Below, piece after piece: positions 9,068-16,533 of a stretch of DNA of 64,000 bases. Every line of letters begins with the position of its first letter. The stretch's first letter is position 1. The notes beneath the pieces are model-generated. The model saw only the letters and a program-made list of their open reading frames with translations. It did no database searches and was not told the origin of the DNA. A program made the translations under genes and the position numbers. The DNA lies in the NCBI RefSeq assembly GCF_006517815.1, contig NZ_CP041198.1, positions 558,001 to 622,000 on the forward strand, given 5' to 3'. This DNA comes from Pseudarthrobacter sp. NIBRBAC000502770. Its GTDB lineage: Bacteria > Actinomycetota > Actinomycetes > Actinomycetales > Micrococcaceae.

Positions 9068-9931
9068 ATGTCCAGCCAGACCCAGCGGCCGCGGGCCATA
9101 TTCCTTGACATCGACGGCACCTACGCCGACCACGGGCTGGCTCCCGAGGCGCACGTCGACGCCGTCCGGACCGCCCGCAAGCTCGGCCACCAGGTGTTCG
9201 TCTGCACCGGGCGTCCACTCTCCATGGTCCCAGGGCACATCCTGGACGCCGGCTTCGACGGCACCATTACCGGAGCTGGTGCCAGGGTGGAGGTAGGCGG
9301 TGAAGTCCTCAGGGACGCCCGCTTTGAACCTGGGCTCGCGGCGCGCCTCGTCGAAACGCTCGATGCCCACGGTGCCGCCTACATCCTGGAAGCGCCGGAG
9401 GCACTGCACGGCCGCACAGGCGTGGACCGCCGGCTCCGGGAGGTCCTCGGGCCCATCTTTGCCGGCCGCCCCCAGCATGACGGCATCCTCAGCACGGATG
9501 TCGATCCGCTGGAGGACATCCTGGGACCGATGCAGTACAGCGACGATCTCCGCGCCACCTCCTACGCCAAAATCTCCTGCTTCGACTCACCGGTGCCGCT
9601 GACCCGCCTGCTGGCGGACTTCGGCCCCGGGGTGGGGCTGATCCCCAGCTCGCTGTCGGCGCTGGGGGACCGGGCCGGGGAGATCTTCATGGCCGGCACC
9701 CACAAAGCCGTCGGCATCCAGATTGTGGAAGCCCGGCTCGGACTGGACCGGGCGGACATCGTGGCCATCGGCGACAGCGCCAACGACATCGAAATGCTTG
9801 AGTACGCGGCCGTTGGCATCGCGGTGGAAGGTGGCCATCCCGCAGTGCTTGCCGTGGCGGACCGGATCACCGCCCCGCCCGCCGGCAACGGCGTGGCGCT
9901 GGCGTTCCGGGAGCTGGGACTGCTGGACTAG
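9068..9931 (+). CDS. HAD-superfamily (Cof-type) phosphatase
   Basis: The product is 287 residues. The ATG at 9068 follows AAGGAG; the ATG at 9035 lacks one. Motif I is LDIDGT with the nucleophile Asp14 and acid Asp16. VCTGRP supplies motif II, and GDSANDIEML near residue 235 supplies motif IV. A Cof-type cap domain sits between motifs II and III. Members dephosphorylate sugar phosphates, FMN or PLP-like compounds in the cytoplasm; the substrate cannot be read from sequence. It converges with the ugd gene, 19 nt apart, with no obvious terminator between them. Confidence 0.88.
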   Translation: MSSQTQRPRAIFLDIDGTYADHGLAPEAHVDAVRTARKLGHQVFVCTGRPLSMVPGHILDAGFDGTITGAGARVEVGGEVLRDARFEPGLAARLVETLDAHGAAYILEAPEALHGRTGVDRRLREVLGPIFAGRPQHDGILSTDVDPLEDILGPMQYSDDLRATSYAKISCFDSPVPLTRLLADFGPGVGLIPSSLSALGDRAGEIFMAGTHKAVGIQIVEARLGLDRADIVAIGDSANDIEMLEYAAVGIAVEGGHPAVLAVADRITAPPAGNGVALAFRELGLLD

Positions 9932-9950
9932 CCTTCCCCGAAGCCGGCCT

Positions 9951-11318
9951 TCAACGCACCGCGGCCGCCGTCACGGCGCCGGAGGACGTTCCGAGTCCGC
10001 GGACCACCCAGCCCTGTTCCTGCCAGGCCGCCGCATCCAGCACGTTGCGTGCGTCCAGGACCACCCGGCGTCGTACCTGTTGCCCGGCCGCGGCGGGACA
10101 CAGTTGCCGGTATTCATCCCACTCGGTGAGGAGCAGCACCAGCTCGGCATCCTGGAGCGCCCGCGCAGCGGAGGCCTCGAACCGAAGCCGCGGGTAGCGG
10201 CGCCAGGCAAGATTGACCGCTTTGGGGTCGGTGACGGTGACGTGCGCCCCGGCAGCGGCCAGCCGGTCCGCAACATCCAGGGCGGGGGAGTCGCGGATAT
10301 CGTCGGTGTCGGGCTTGAAGGATGCACCCAGTACGGTGATGGATCGCCCGGCGGGGGTTCCGCCGCACAACTCTGCAGCGAGTCCCACCGTGCGCTCCCG
10401 CTGGCCCAGGTTCACCGTATCCACCAGCCGCATCCACTGCTCCACCGCAGGTACTCCCAGGGTGGCGGCCTGGGTGCGGAAGCTGCGGATGTCCTTCGGC
10501 AGGCAGCCGCCGCCGAAACCGAGCCCGGCGTGCAGGTACCGGCTGCCGATCCGCGGGTCCAGCCCCATTGCCTCGCTGAGCTCCGTGATGTCGGCGCCTG
10601 CGGCGTCGCACAGTTCGGCCACGGCGTTGATAAAGCTCACCTTCGTGGCCAAGTACGCGTTCGCGGCAGACTTGATGAGTTCAGCCGTGGCGAAATTGCA
10701 GACGAGCCGCGGGATTCCGGCAGCCAGCAGCGGCTCATAGACGGCGTCCAGGGCCGCAGTCACCCCCGTCGGTGCCCCGGTGTGGGGGTTGAAGGCGGCG
10801 GGGCGGCCGCCTTCAACGCCGTAGACCAGCCGGTCCGGAACCAGTGAGTCCTTGACGGCGGTGCCCTGCCGCAGGAATTCGGGATTCCAGCCGAGCAGCA
10901 CGTCCGGCCGCCGTGCGAAGATCTCCCGGAGCATGTCCACCGTGCCGACGGGCACCGTGGATTTGCCCACGACGACGGCGCCCGCCGCCAGGTGCGGCAG
11001 CAGCCCTTCCAGGGCTGATACCAGGAAGGTAAGGTCGGCGGCGTCGGACGTCTTGTCCTGCGGCGTCCCCACGCACAGGAAGTGCACCTGGGCAGTGCGC
11101 GCCTCGGCCGGATCCGTGGAGAAGCGCAGCCGTCCGGTGGCGCGGCCGTGCGCCAGGAGCTCGTCAAGCCCCGGTTCATGGAACGGTGCGGTTCCCTGTG
11201 CCAGCTGGGCCGCCTTGCCGGGATCCACGTCGATGCCCACAACGCTGTGGCCCATGGATGCAAGGGTTGCCGCGTGGACAGCGCCGAGGTACCCACAGCC
11301 GATCACGGATATCTTCAT
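9951..11318 (-). CDS. ugd: UDP-glucose 6-dehydrogenase
   Basis: The product is 455 residues. It oxidises UDP-glucose to UDP-glucuronate with two NAD+. The N-terminal Rossmann motif is GCGYLG (7-12). The catalytic cysteine is Cys272 in GFGGGCLPKD. VGTPQ, SVVVGKSTVPVGT-like and ASFKPDTDDIRDSPAL segments are also typical. The start is fixed by an ATGA overlap with the stop of the upstream glycosyltransferase, so the two proteins are translationally coupled; a longer reading to 11405 would lie inside that gene. Its product probably feeds a glucuronate-containing glycolipid or polysaccharide made with the partner enzyme. UDP- versus GDP-sugar specificity is inferred from family resemblance. Confidence 0.9.
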   Translation of the reverse strand: MKISVIGCGYLGAVHAATLASMGHSVVGIDVDPGKAAQLAQGTAPFHEPGLDELLAHGRATGRLRFSTDPAEARTAQVHFLCVGTPQDKTSDAADLTFLVSALEGLLPHLAAGAVVVGKSTVPVGTVDMLREIFARRPDVLLGWNPEFLRQGTAVKDSLVPDRLVYGVEGGRPAAFNPHTGAPTGVTAALDAVYEPLLAAGIPRLVCNFATAELIKSAANAYLATKVSFINAVAELCDAAGADITELSEAMGLDPRIGSRYLHAGLGFGGGCLPKDIRSFRTQAATLGVPAVEQWMRLVDTVNLGQRERTVGLAAELCGGTPAGRSITVLGASFKPDTDDIRDSPALDVADRLAAAGAHVTVTDPKAVNLAWRRYPRLRFEASAARALQDAELVLLLTEWDEYRQLCPAAAGQQVRRRVVLDARNVLDAAAWQEQGWVVRGLGTSSGAVTAAAVR

Positions 11319-12472
11319 GATGTTGCTCCTGCCTTTGAAGCCTTCCGCGGCGGCGCGGGGACTGCCGCAATGACGTCCGTATAGTGCTGTACCAGTTCCG
11401 TGCAAAGCGCCGGCCAGGTCCTCTCCTGGACCGAGGCGTGGGCCGCGGCTGCGAAGGCGCGGCGTTTGGCGTCGTCGCCCATCAGGTCCTGCACCCGGGC
11501 GCGCATGGCGGACAGGTCACCCGGTTCGTAGAGCCAGCCGGTGCGTGAATTCTCCACCAGGTCCAGTGGTCCGCCCCGGCCCGTGGCCACCACCGGGACA
11601 CCTGACGCCATGGCCTCCTGGATGGTCTGGCAGAAGGTTTCGAACTCACCCGGATGGACGAACAGGTCGAAGGATGCCACCGTCCGCGCCAGGTCCTCAC
11701 CGCCCAGGAAGCCGGTGAATACCGCCTGGGGGAGGGCCGCCTCAAGGGCTGCCCGTTGCGGGCCGTCGCCCACCACCACCAGCCTGGTGTTGGGAATGCC
11801 GGCGAGGGCGGCAAGGTCTTCCACCTGCTTTTCGATGGCCAGCCTGCCCACGTAGCCGATGATGCGTTCACCGTCCGGGGCAACCGAAGCCCGCCACCCG
11901 TCGTCGCGCTTTTCCGGCGAAAACCTGGCGGTGTCCACCCCGCGGCGCCACATCCGTACCCGCGGGATGCCCCGTCCGCGCAACTGGTTCAGCGCGAACG
12001 TGGAGGGCACAAGGGTGCGTGAGGCCAGCAGGTGGATGTTCTCCACCCTGTTCCAGGCCCAGTTTTCAAGGAAGGGAACGCCGTACCGGGCCGCATAGCT
12101 GGGAACTTCGGTCTGGTAGATCGCCACCGTGGGGATGCCGAGCTGGTGTGCCGCCTGCGCTGCGCGCCAGCCCAGGACGAACGGCGAGGCGAGATGCACA
12201 ACGTCCGGCGCGTACTCGGCAAGGATTCGCTTGACCCGGTACACACCTCCCAGTGCCACCCGTACATTCGTGTAGCCGGCCAGCGGGACTGCCGGCAGCC
12301 GGTGGACCTCCGCCCCTTTGACCCGGCCCGGCTCGGCTCCCTCCTGCGCTGACGGGGCGATGACCAGTACGTCGTCACCACGCTCCTGGAGGTGGTCCAG
12401 GACCCGAAGGATTGAATGGGTGACGCCGTTCATCAACGGCAGGAATGATTCGGCGACGATTGCGATCCTCAC
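11315..12472 (-). CDS. GT4-family glycosyltransferase, MgtA/PimB-like
   Basis: The product is 385 residues. The N-terminus RIAIVAESFLPLMNGVTHS and the following VVHLASPFVLGWRA match actinobacterial GT-B mannosyltransferases of the MgtA type. The C-terminal domain has YVGRLAIEKQ, VVVGDGPQR and an E(x7)E nucleotide-sugar motif in HPGEFETFCQTIQEAMASG, which includes the phosphate-binding region. MgtA of corynebacteria adds mannose to glucuronosyl-diacylglycerol. Coupling here to a UDP-glucose dehydrogenase, the source of UDP-glucuronate, makes a similar lipid plausible. Acceptor and donor remain inferred. The start is a GTG with GAAGGG directly before it, an unusually tight spacing; a slightly different start is possible. 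Confidence 0.87.
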   Translation of the reverse strand: MRIAIVAESFLPLMNGVTHSILRVLDHLQERGDDVLVIAPSAQEGAEPGRVKGAEVHRLPAVPLAGYTNVRVALGGVYRVKRILAEYAPDVVHLASPFVLGWRAAQAAHQLGIPTVAIYQTEVPSYAARYGVPFLENWAWNRVENIHLLASRTLVPSTFALNQLRGRGIPRVRMWRRGVDTARFSPEKRDDGWRASVAPDGERIIGYVGRLAIEKQVEDLAALAGIPNTRLVVVGDGPQRAALEAALPQAVFTGFLGGEDLARTVASFDLFVHPGEFETFCQTIQEAMASGVPVVATGRGGPLDLVENSRTGWLYEPGDLSAMRARVQDLMGDDAKRRAFAAAAHASVQERTWPALCTELVQHYTDVIAAVPAPPRKASKAGATS

Positions 12473-12580
12473 CCCTTCACCGTGCGCGCCGTCCTTGAAA
12501 TGGCGGGGGAAAAAGCGTTACCCGGAGGAGAAGGCCGGGTGAACAGCTGCCCCGGCCGCCAAGAAAATTACTAAGTAGGC

Positions 12581-12610
12581 TTGGCATTTGATGCTAAGCA
12601 TGCTTACGGT
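12581..12610 (+). promoter_or_regulatory. Candidate promoter with palindrome, PRC-barrel gene
   Basis: TTGGCA (12581-12586) and TACGGT (12605-12610) are 18 nt apart. The perfect palindrome TAAGCATGCTTA (12595-12606) lies in the spacer, and a degenerate copy CTAAGTAGGCTTGG begins at 12571. A related CTAAG-N4-CTTA element lies before the secreted-protein gene at 27826. Confidence 0.45.
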
Positions 12611-12731
12611 AGTGGGGCAGTCAGCGCAGAGCCTCAAGCAGCCGGGGCGGAAGCCGGATGACGGGAGAATGCCCCGGTCCGGACCATCCACTGCTGGCAG
12701 ACCTAGTGCAACGACAATCCAAGGAGACGTC

Positions 12732-13574
12732 ATGCTCAACAGGGAAAACCTTGAAAACCTGCTCACCAAGGGCGGCCACGTAGTCGGCTCCGACGGCACG
12801 AAAATCGGTTCGATCGGCCAGCTGTATGCAGACGACGACACGGGCGAACCCACCTGGGTCACCGTGAAGACCGGCCTCTTCGGTACGTCCGAATCCTTCG
12901 TGCCGGTTGAGGGCGCGCACAACCAGGGCGAGGACCTGGTGGTGCCCTTCACCAAGGAGCACGTCAAGGACGCACCCCGCGTTGATGCCGACGGACACCT
13001 CACCCCCGAGGAAGAGGACCGGCTGTACACGTACTACGACCGCGGCGCACGGACGTACACCGAGGCCACCCGTGACACCGCCGGCGACGTCGACCTCCAG
13101 GGCGATGCAGACCTCAATGCCGGGACCCCCACCGCCGGGATCACTTCCGACCGGGACACCCACACTCGCGGGACCGTGGGCCACGATACCTCCGGCCCCA
13201 CCACGGACGACGCCATGACCCGCTCCGAGGAACATCTGCACGTGGGCAAGGAGCGTGAGACCACAGGCCGGGCCCGCCTGCGCAAGTACGTCACCACCGA
13301 GAATGTCACCAAGACCATCCCGGTGGAGCGTGAAGAAGTCCGCGTGGAGCGCGAGCCCATCACGGACGCCAACCGCGGCTCCGCGCTGGACGGCCCGGGC
13401 ATCAGCGAGGAAGAGCACGAGGTGGTCCTGCATGAGGAACGCCCCGTGGTGGAGAAAGAGACTGTTCCCGTGGAACGGGTCCGGCTGGATAAAGAGACAG
13501 TCCATGATGACGTCACGGTCAACGAGGAAGTCCGCAAGGAAAACATCGAAACGGACGGCGACGCGCGTCGCTGA
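12732..13574 (+). CDS. PRC-barrel and DUF2382 stress protein
   Basis: The product is 280 residues. The ATG at 12732 follows AAGGAG. Residues 1-85 form a PRC-barrel (GGHVVGSDGTKIGSIGQLYAD, then TWVTVKTGLFG). A polar linker rich in Asp, Thr and Gly spans about 90-175. The C-terminal DUF2382 contains GRARLRKYVTTENVTKTIPV and repeated REEVRVEREP, HEVVLHEERPVVEKETVPV and RVRLDKETV units. This two-domain architecture is common in Arthrobacter and Deinococcus and is linked to general stress, with no proven activity. It is highly acidic and cytoplasmic. A strong terminator follows at 13648. Confidence 0.92.
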   Translation: MLNRENLENLLTKGGHVVGSDGTKIGSIGQLYADDDTGEPTWVTVKTGLFGTSESFVPVEGAHNQGEDLVVPFTKEHVKDAPRVDADGHLTPEEEDRLYTYYDRGARTYTEATRDTAGDVDLQGDADLNAGTPTAGITSDRDTHTRGTVGHDTSGPTTDDAMTRSEEHLHVGKERETTGRARLRKYVTTENVTKTIPVEREEVRVEREPITDANRGSALDGPGISEEEHEVVLHEERPVVEKETVPVERVRLDKETVHDDVTVNEEVRKENIETDGDARR

Positions 13575-13647
13575 TCGGACCGGGGAACTCTGTCCCCGCC
13601 AAGTCCGCAGGGCCGGCTGGCTGGAGCGGCGGGCCTGATTCGGTGAA

Positions 13648-13683
13648 CGGCGCCGGGAGCCTGGTTGGAGGCTCCCGGCGCCG
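13648..13683 (+). terminator. Terminator of the PRC-barrel gene
   Basis: CGGCGCCGGGAGCCT (13648-13662) and AGGCTCCCGGCGCCG (13669-13683) form a perfect 15-bp stem with a 6-nt loop. A short CACCGTTT tail follows. Confidence 0.8.
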
Positions 13684-13696
13684 CACCGTTTAAAGC

Positions 13697-13734
13697 GCTG
13701 GTGCAGCCGCGCTGCAAGCGGCAACTGCACCAGC
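13697..13734 (+). other. Second long hairpin, function unknown
   Basis: GCTGGTGCAG (13697-13706) pairs with CTGCACCAGC (13725-13734), with an inner CCGC/GCGG helix. It starts only 13 nt after the terminator stem and has no U-tract. It does not fold as a tRNA. Confidence 0.6.
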
Positions 13735-14014
13735 CAGTAGGACGAATATCTTCAGAACTTACGGTTCATCTCTCATTCGCGGCTCCTGTTTTCCCGGTTG
13801 ACGGTATCCGGGCAAGCGGCTGGTCGGGTTCACGCCCACGGCCAGCAGAAATCGCAGGATGCCCCTGCGGGCAGGCGGGTGTTGGTTTCTAACAATTTTA
13901 CGGCGGGGCAGGGCAAAAAGCGCCGGACAGCCGGGCATTTGGATATTGATCGGTGGCGCCCGCGAGCCTGTCGTTCGCGGACGCGGCGCACCCGGCGTGA
14001 CACCATGGAACACG

Positions 14015-15331
14015 ATGAAACTGCGCGCTGATCAGACCGGAGACCGTGGCCTTCCCATGCCGTTGTGGCTGCAGGGTGCCCTTGAAGCGGCGCAGGCGGC
14101 CATCATCTCGGCGCTGGTGGTCGTGGCGCCCATCGTGGCAGTCTGGGCCACCGCGGGTTTCCAGAACGGGCAGTTCGAGGTGCTGGCACGCCTGGCAGGG
14201 CAGTCCTGGCTCCTGGTCCATGGGGTGCCGCTGGAGCTTGCCGGCGCAGGACCGGCGACCGCCACCCACGGCGGATCCGGCACGCTGAGCCTGATTCCCC
14301 TGGGCCTGACCCTGATCCCGTTCCTCCTGGCGTGGCGCGCCGGCCGGAGGCTCGCACGGGCCTCCTACACGGACCAGTTGTGGCAGGCCCTGCTGGGCTC
14401 GTGGGCAGTCTATGCGGCGTTCGGTGCGGCCACCGGGTTCGTCTGCCGCAGCAGCGACGTCGTCATCAACCTTTGGTACGCCATACTGGTTCCCCTGGTC
14501 CCGTTCGGCCTCGGCATGGTGGTCGGTGCACGAAGGGAAGCAGGGTCCTGGAGCCGGCTCATCGGCGTCGACGCGGTGGACTGGATCTCCCGCACCAGCC
14601 AGCATTACCGCTGGGCCGGATCCTACTTAGCCTCCGCGGCGAAGGCAGGCTTTGTCGCCGTCGCATCCGCCCTTACCCTGGCCGCTGCGCTGCTGGCAGC
14701 CGATCTGTTCATCCACTGGAACCTGGTGGTGTCCGTGTATGAAGCGCTCGACGCCGGCCCGGTGGGAGGCGCCGCCCTCACCATCGCGCAGCTGGGCTTC
14801 CTGCCCAACCTTGTGGTCTTCGCGCTTGCGTGGACGTCAGGAGCCGGCTTTGCCCTGGGGGCCGGATCCCAGGCAGGGGCGCTGGGCACCGCAGTCGGGC
14901 CGCTCCCATCCATTCCTGTCCTGGCCGCCATCCCATCAGGATCCCTGGACTACGCCGTCGTCGCCCTGCTAGTTCCCGTGCTGGCGGGCGTCATGGCGGG
15001 GTGGTGGTTCCTGCGGGAGGGGGAAAACCACTTTGACGAGTGGCTCGCCATCAAGGTCCACGCCCGCTGGTTCACCGCCACCGTCTCCACCCTTGTCCTC
15101 GGGGTGCTCGCAGGGCTGGCCGCCGGGCTGCTGGTGATGGGCCTGGCCTGGATCGCGCGGGGGTCAGCAGGACTGGGGCGCCTGACCGCAATCGGTCCTG
15201 ACCCGCTGTGGACGGCCCTATGGGTGGCTGCGGAGGTGGCCGCCGGCGTGGTCATTGGCTACGCGGCAGGACCCTGGCTGGAAAGGGAGAAGGCCGGGGC
15301 GGCCGATCGCGAAGGGGAACTGGTCCACTAG
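14015..15331 (+). CDS. PerM-like multi-pass membrane protein (DUF6350)
   Basis: The product is about 438 residues with eight or more hydrophobic helices (for example residues 20-45, 75-100 and 370-400). The PLWLQGALEAAQAAIISAL opening, a long membrane core and the place directly before purN match DUF6350, a family whose mycobacterial members are called PerM and are tied to cell division and persistence. Function here is inferred only from this. The start is uncertain: ATG 14015 has only a weak GGA upstream, and the frame stays open to 13859, which includes sequence unlikely to be coding. The gene converges on a small membrane-protein gene with 12 nt between stops. Confidence 0.75.
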   Translation: MKLRADQTGDRGLPMPLWLQGALEAAQAAIISALVVVAPIVAVWATAGFQNGQFEVLARLAGQSWLLVHGVPLELAGAGPATATHGGSGTLSLIPLGLTLIPFLLAWRAGRRLARASYTDQLWQALLGSWAVYAAFGAATGFVCRSSDVVINLWYAILVPLVPFGLGMVVGARREAGSWSRLIGVDAVDWISRTSQHYRWAGSYLASAAKAGFVAVASALTLAAALLAADLFIHWNLVVSVYEALDAGPVGGAALTIAQLGFLPNLVVFALAWTSGAGFALGAGSQAGALGTAVGPLPSIPVLAAIPSGSLDYAVVALLVPVLAGVMAGWWFLREGENHFDEWLAIKVHARWFTATVSTLVLGVLAGLAAGLLVMGLAWIARGSAGLGRLTAIGPDPLWTALWVAAEVAAGVVIGYAAGPWLEREKAGAADREGELVH

Positions 15332-15343
15332 GACCGCCCCGGG

Positions 15344-15775
15344 CTAGGGAATCCTGGCGGGCAGGACGTCCTGGAACTGCACCATGCACGCCTGGGTGGC
15401 CCGGTCCGTCAGCGCCCGGCCCAGGCAGGCCTGGTACTCGCGCACCTGGTCAAACAGGACCAAGGTGGTGACGATCAGCAGCACCATCACGGCTGCCACC
15501 ACCAGCCCGGAAATGGTGCCCACAAGGACCAGCCTGGATTCCTTCAGCCGGATGGACCGGACCAGCAGGACTATGCCCAGGACCAGGCTCGCCAAGGTGA
15601 GCAGGCTTGTCAGCCACAGGTAGCCCACGTCCAGCTGGTACACGAAAAACGCGCCGAGTACCGTCACCACGAACGTCCTGAACAGGGTGTGGGTCTTGGC
15701 GAGGGAGGCTTTCGCTGCCTCGCTGAGCGGGGGCCTGGCCTGCTGCCGCCCGGCCCGGCCCGGTTCGCTGTTCAT
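15344..15775 (-). CDS. Small membrane protein of unknown function
   Basis: The product is 143 residues starting at ATG 15775. The frame runs open far upstream, but that part is antisense to purN and is not credible. After a polar N-terminus (EPGRAGRQQARPP) come three hydrophobic segments at about 35-52, 56-75 and 85-110. The C-terminus has two cysteines (QACLGRAL and TQACMVQF) that may lie outside the membrane. I recognise no family. Its start is 40 nt from the purN start, so the two genes are divergent and share a very short promoter region. Confidence 0.75.
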   Translation of the reverse strand: MNSEPGRAGRQQARPPLSEAAKASLAKTHTLFRTFVVTVLGAFFVYQLDVGYLWLTSLLTLASLVLGIVLLVRSIRLKESRLVLVGTISGLVVAAVMVLLIVTTLVLFDQVREYQACLGRALTDRATQACMVQFQDVLPARIP

Positions 15776-15802
15776 GTTTTCCAGCGTACGCGAGCCTGCA
15801 CC

Positions 15803-15808
15803 TAAGCT
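15803..15808 (+). promoter_or_regulatory. -10 element of purN, probable leaderless start
   Basis: TAAGCT ends 6 nt before the purN ATG, and there is no Shine-Dalgarno sequence. Transcription would start at or next to the ATG. No good -35 is visible. Confidence 0.55.
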
Positions 15809-15814
15809 GGACCA

Positions 15815-16396
15815 ATGCGTATCGTCGTCCTCGTCTCCGGCACCGGGTCCAACCTCCAGGCAGTTATCGACGCCGTCAAAGCGGGGGAGCTCGATGTGGA
15901 AATCGCGGCGGTGGGCGCCGACCGCGAAGGGACCTATGGCGTCGAACGTTCCGCTGCCGCCGGCATCCCCACCTTTGTGGTGGACTTCAAGGCCTACCCG
16001 GACCGTACCGACTGGAACGCCGCGCTGGCCAGGGCCGTCGCCGCCTACTCGCCGGACGTTGTGGTGTCCTCCGGGTTCATGCGGATTGTCAGCCCCGGTT
16101 TCATCGACGCGTTCAACGGCAGGTACCTCAACACACACCCCGCGCTGCTGCCTGCTTTTCCAGGCGCCCACGGCGTCCGCGACGCCATGGCCTACGGGGT
16201 CAAGGTCACCGGTTGCACCGTGCACTGGGCCGACGCCGGCGTGGACACCGGCCCCATCATTGCCCAGGAAGCTGTGGCCATCGAGGACGCAGACACCGAG
16301 GAGACCCTGCACGAACGCATCAAGGTGGTGGAGCGCCGGCTCCTGGTTTCCACGTTGGCCGCCCTCGCCGCGGATCCGGAATATTCCGCCGCCTAG
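15815..16396 (+). CDS. purN: Phosphoribosylglycinamide formyltransferase (PurN)
   Basis: The product is 193 residues. It transfers the formyl group of 10-formyl-THF to GAR in step three of purine synthesis. VLVSGTGSNLQAVIDA forms the phosphate-binding loop. The catalytic residues are all present at the same numbers as in E. coli: Asn106 and His108 in NTHPALLPAFPG, and Asp144 in GVDTGPI. The start has no ribosome site but a TAAGCT hexamer 6 nt upstream. purH lies about 1.6 kb downstream on the same strand, separated by an opposing MFS gene, so the two are probably not co-transcribed. Confidence 0.97.
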   Translation: MRIVVLVSGTGSNLQAVIDAVKAGELDVEIAAVGADREGTYGVERSAAAGIPTFVVDFKAYPDRTDWNAALARAVAAYSPDVVVSSGFMRIVSPGFIDAFNGRYLNTHPALLPAFPGAHGVRDAMAYGVKVTGCTVHWADAGVDTGPIIAQEAVAIEDADTEETLHERIKVVERRLLVSTLAALAADPEYSAA

Positions 16397-16404
16397 ACCG
16401 CCGT

Positions 16405-16533
16405 CGACGCGCACTCTCCTTTTCGACGCGCACTCTCCTTTTCGACGCACATATGCCGTTTTCGCGGCGTACATACTGTGCGCGCAGGGGAACATGCGCG
16501 TCGAAAATGAATAAGGGCGTCGCGAAAAACGGC
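16405..16533. repeat. Compound intergenic repeat between convergent genes
   Basis: A 19-bp unit beginning CGACGCGCACTCTCC occurs twice in tandem (16405-16423, 16424-16442), with a partial third copy. TTTTCGACGCGCA (16420-16432) is perfectly inverted at 16495-16507. GCCGTTTTCGCGGCG (16455-16469) is nearly inverted at 16517-16533. The element fills the gap between purN and the MFS gene and has a lower GC content than its surroundings. It resembles a REP/MITE-like intergenic element and could terminate both genes. Confidence 0.7.

Larger units (their letters stand above)
13575..14014 (+). other. 440-nt gap: terminator, second hairpin, no supported gene
   Basis: The first half holds two tandem hairpins (listed separately). 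The rest leads into the PerM-like gene and contains no coding frame with a ribosome site. TTGACG occurs at about 13798 but without a convincing -10 at standard spacing. Confidence 0.5.

Noticed and set aside
13697..13734. tRNA gene
   Set aside because: Only a two-part hairpin; no cloverleaf, anticodon arm or T-loop.
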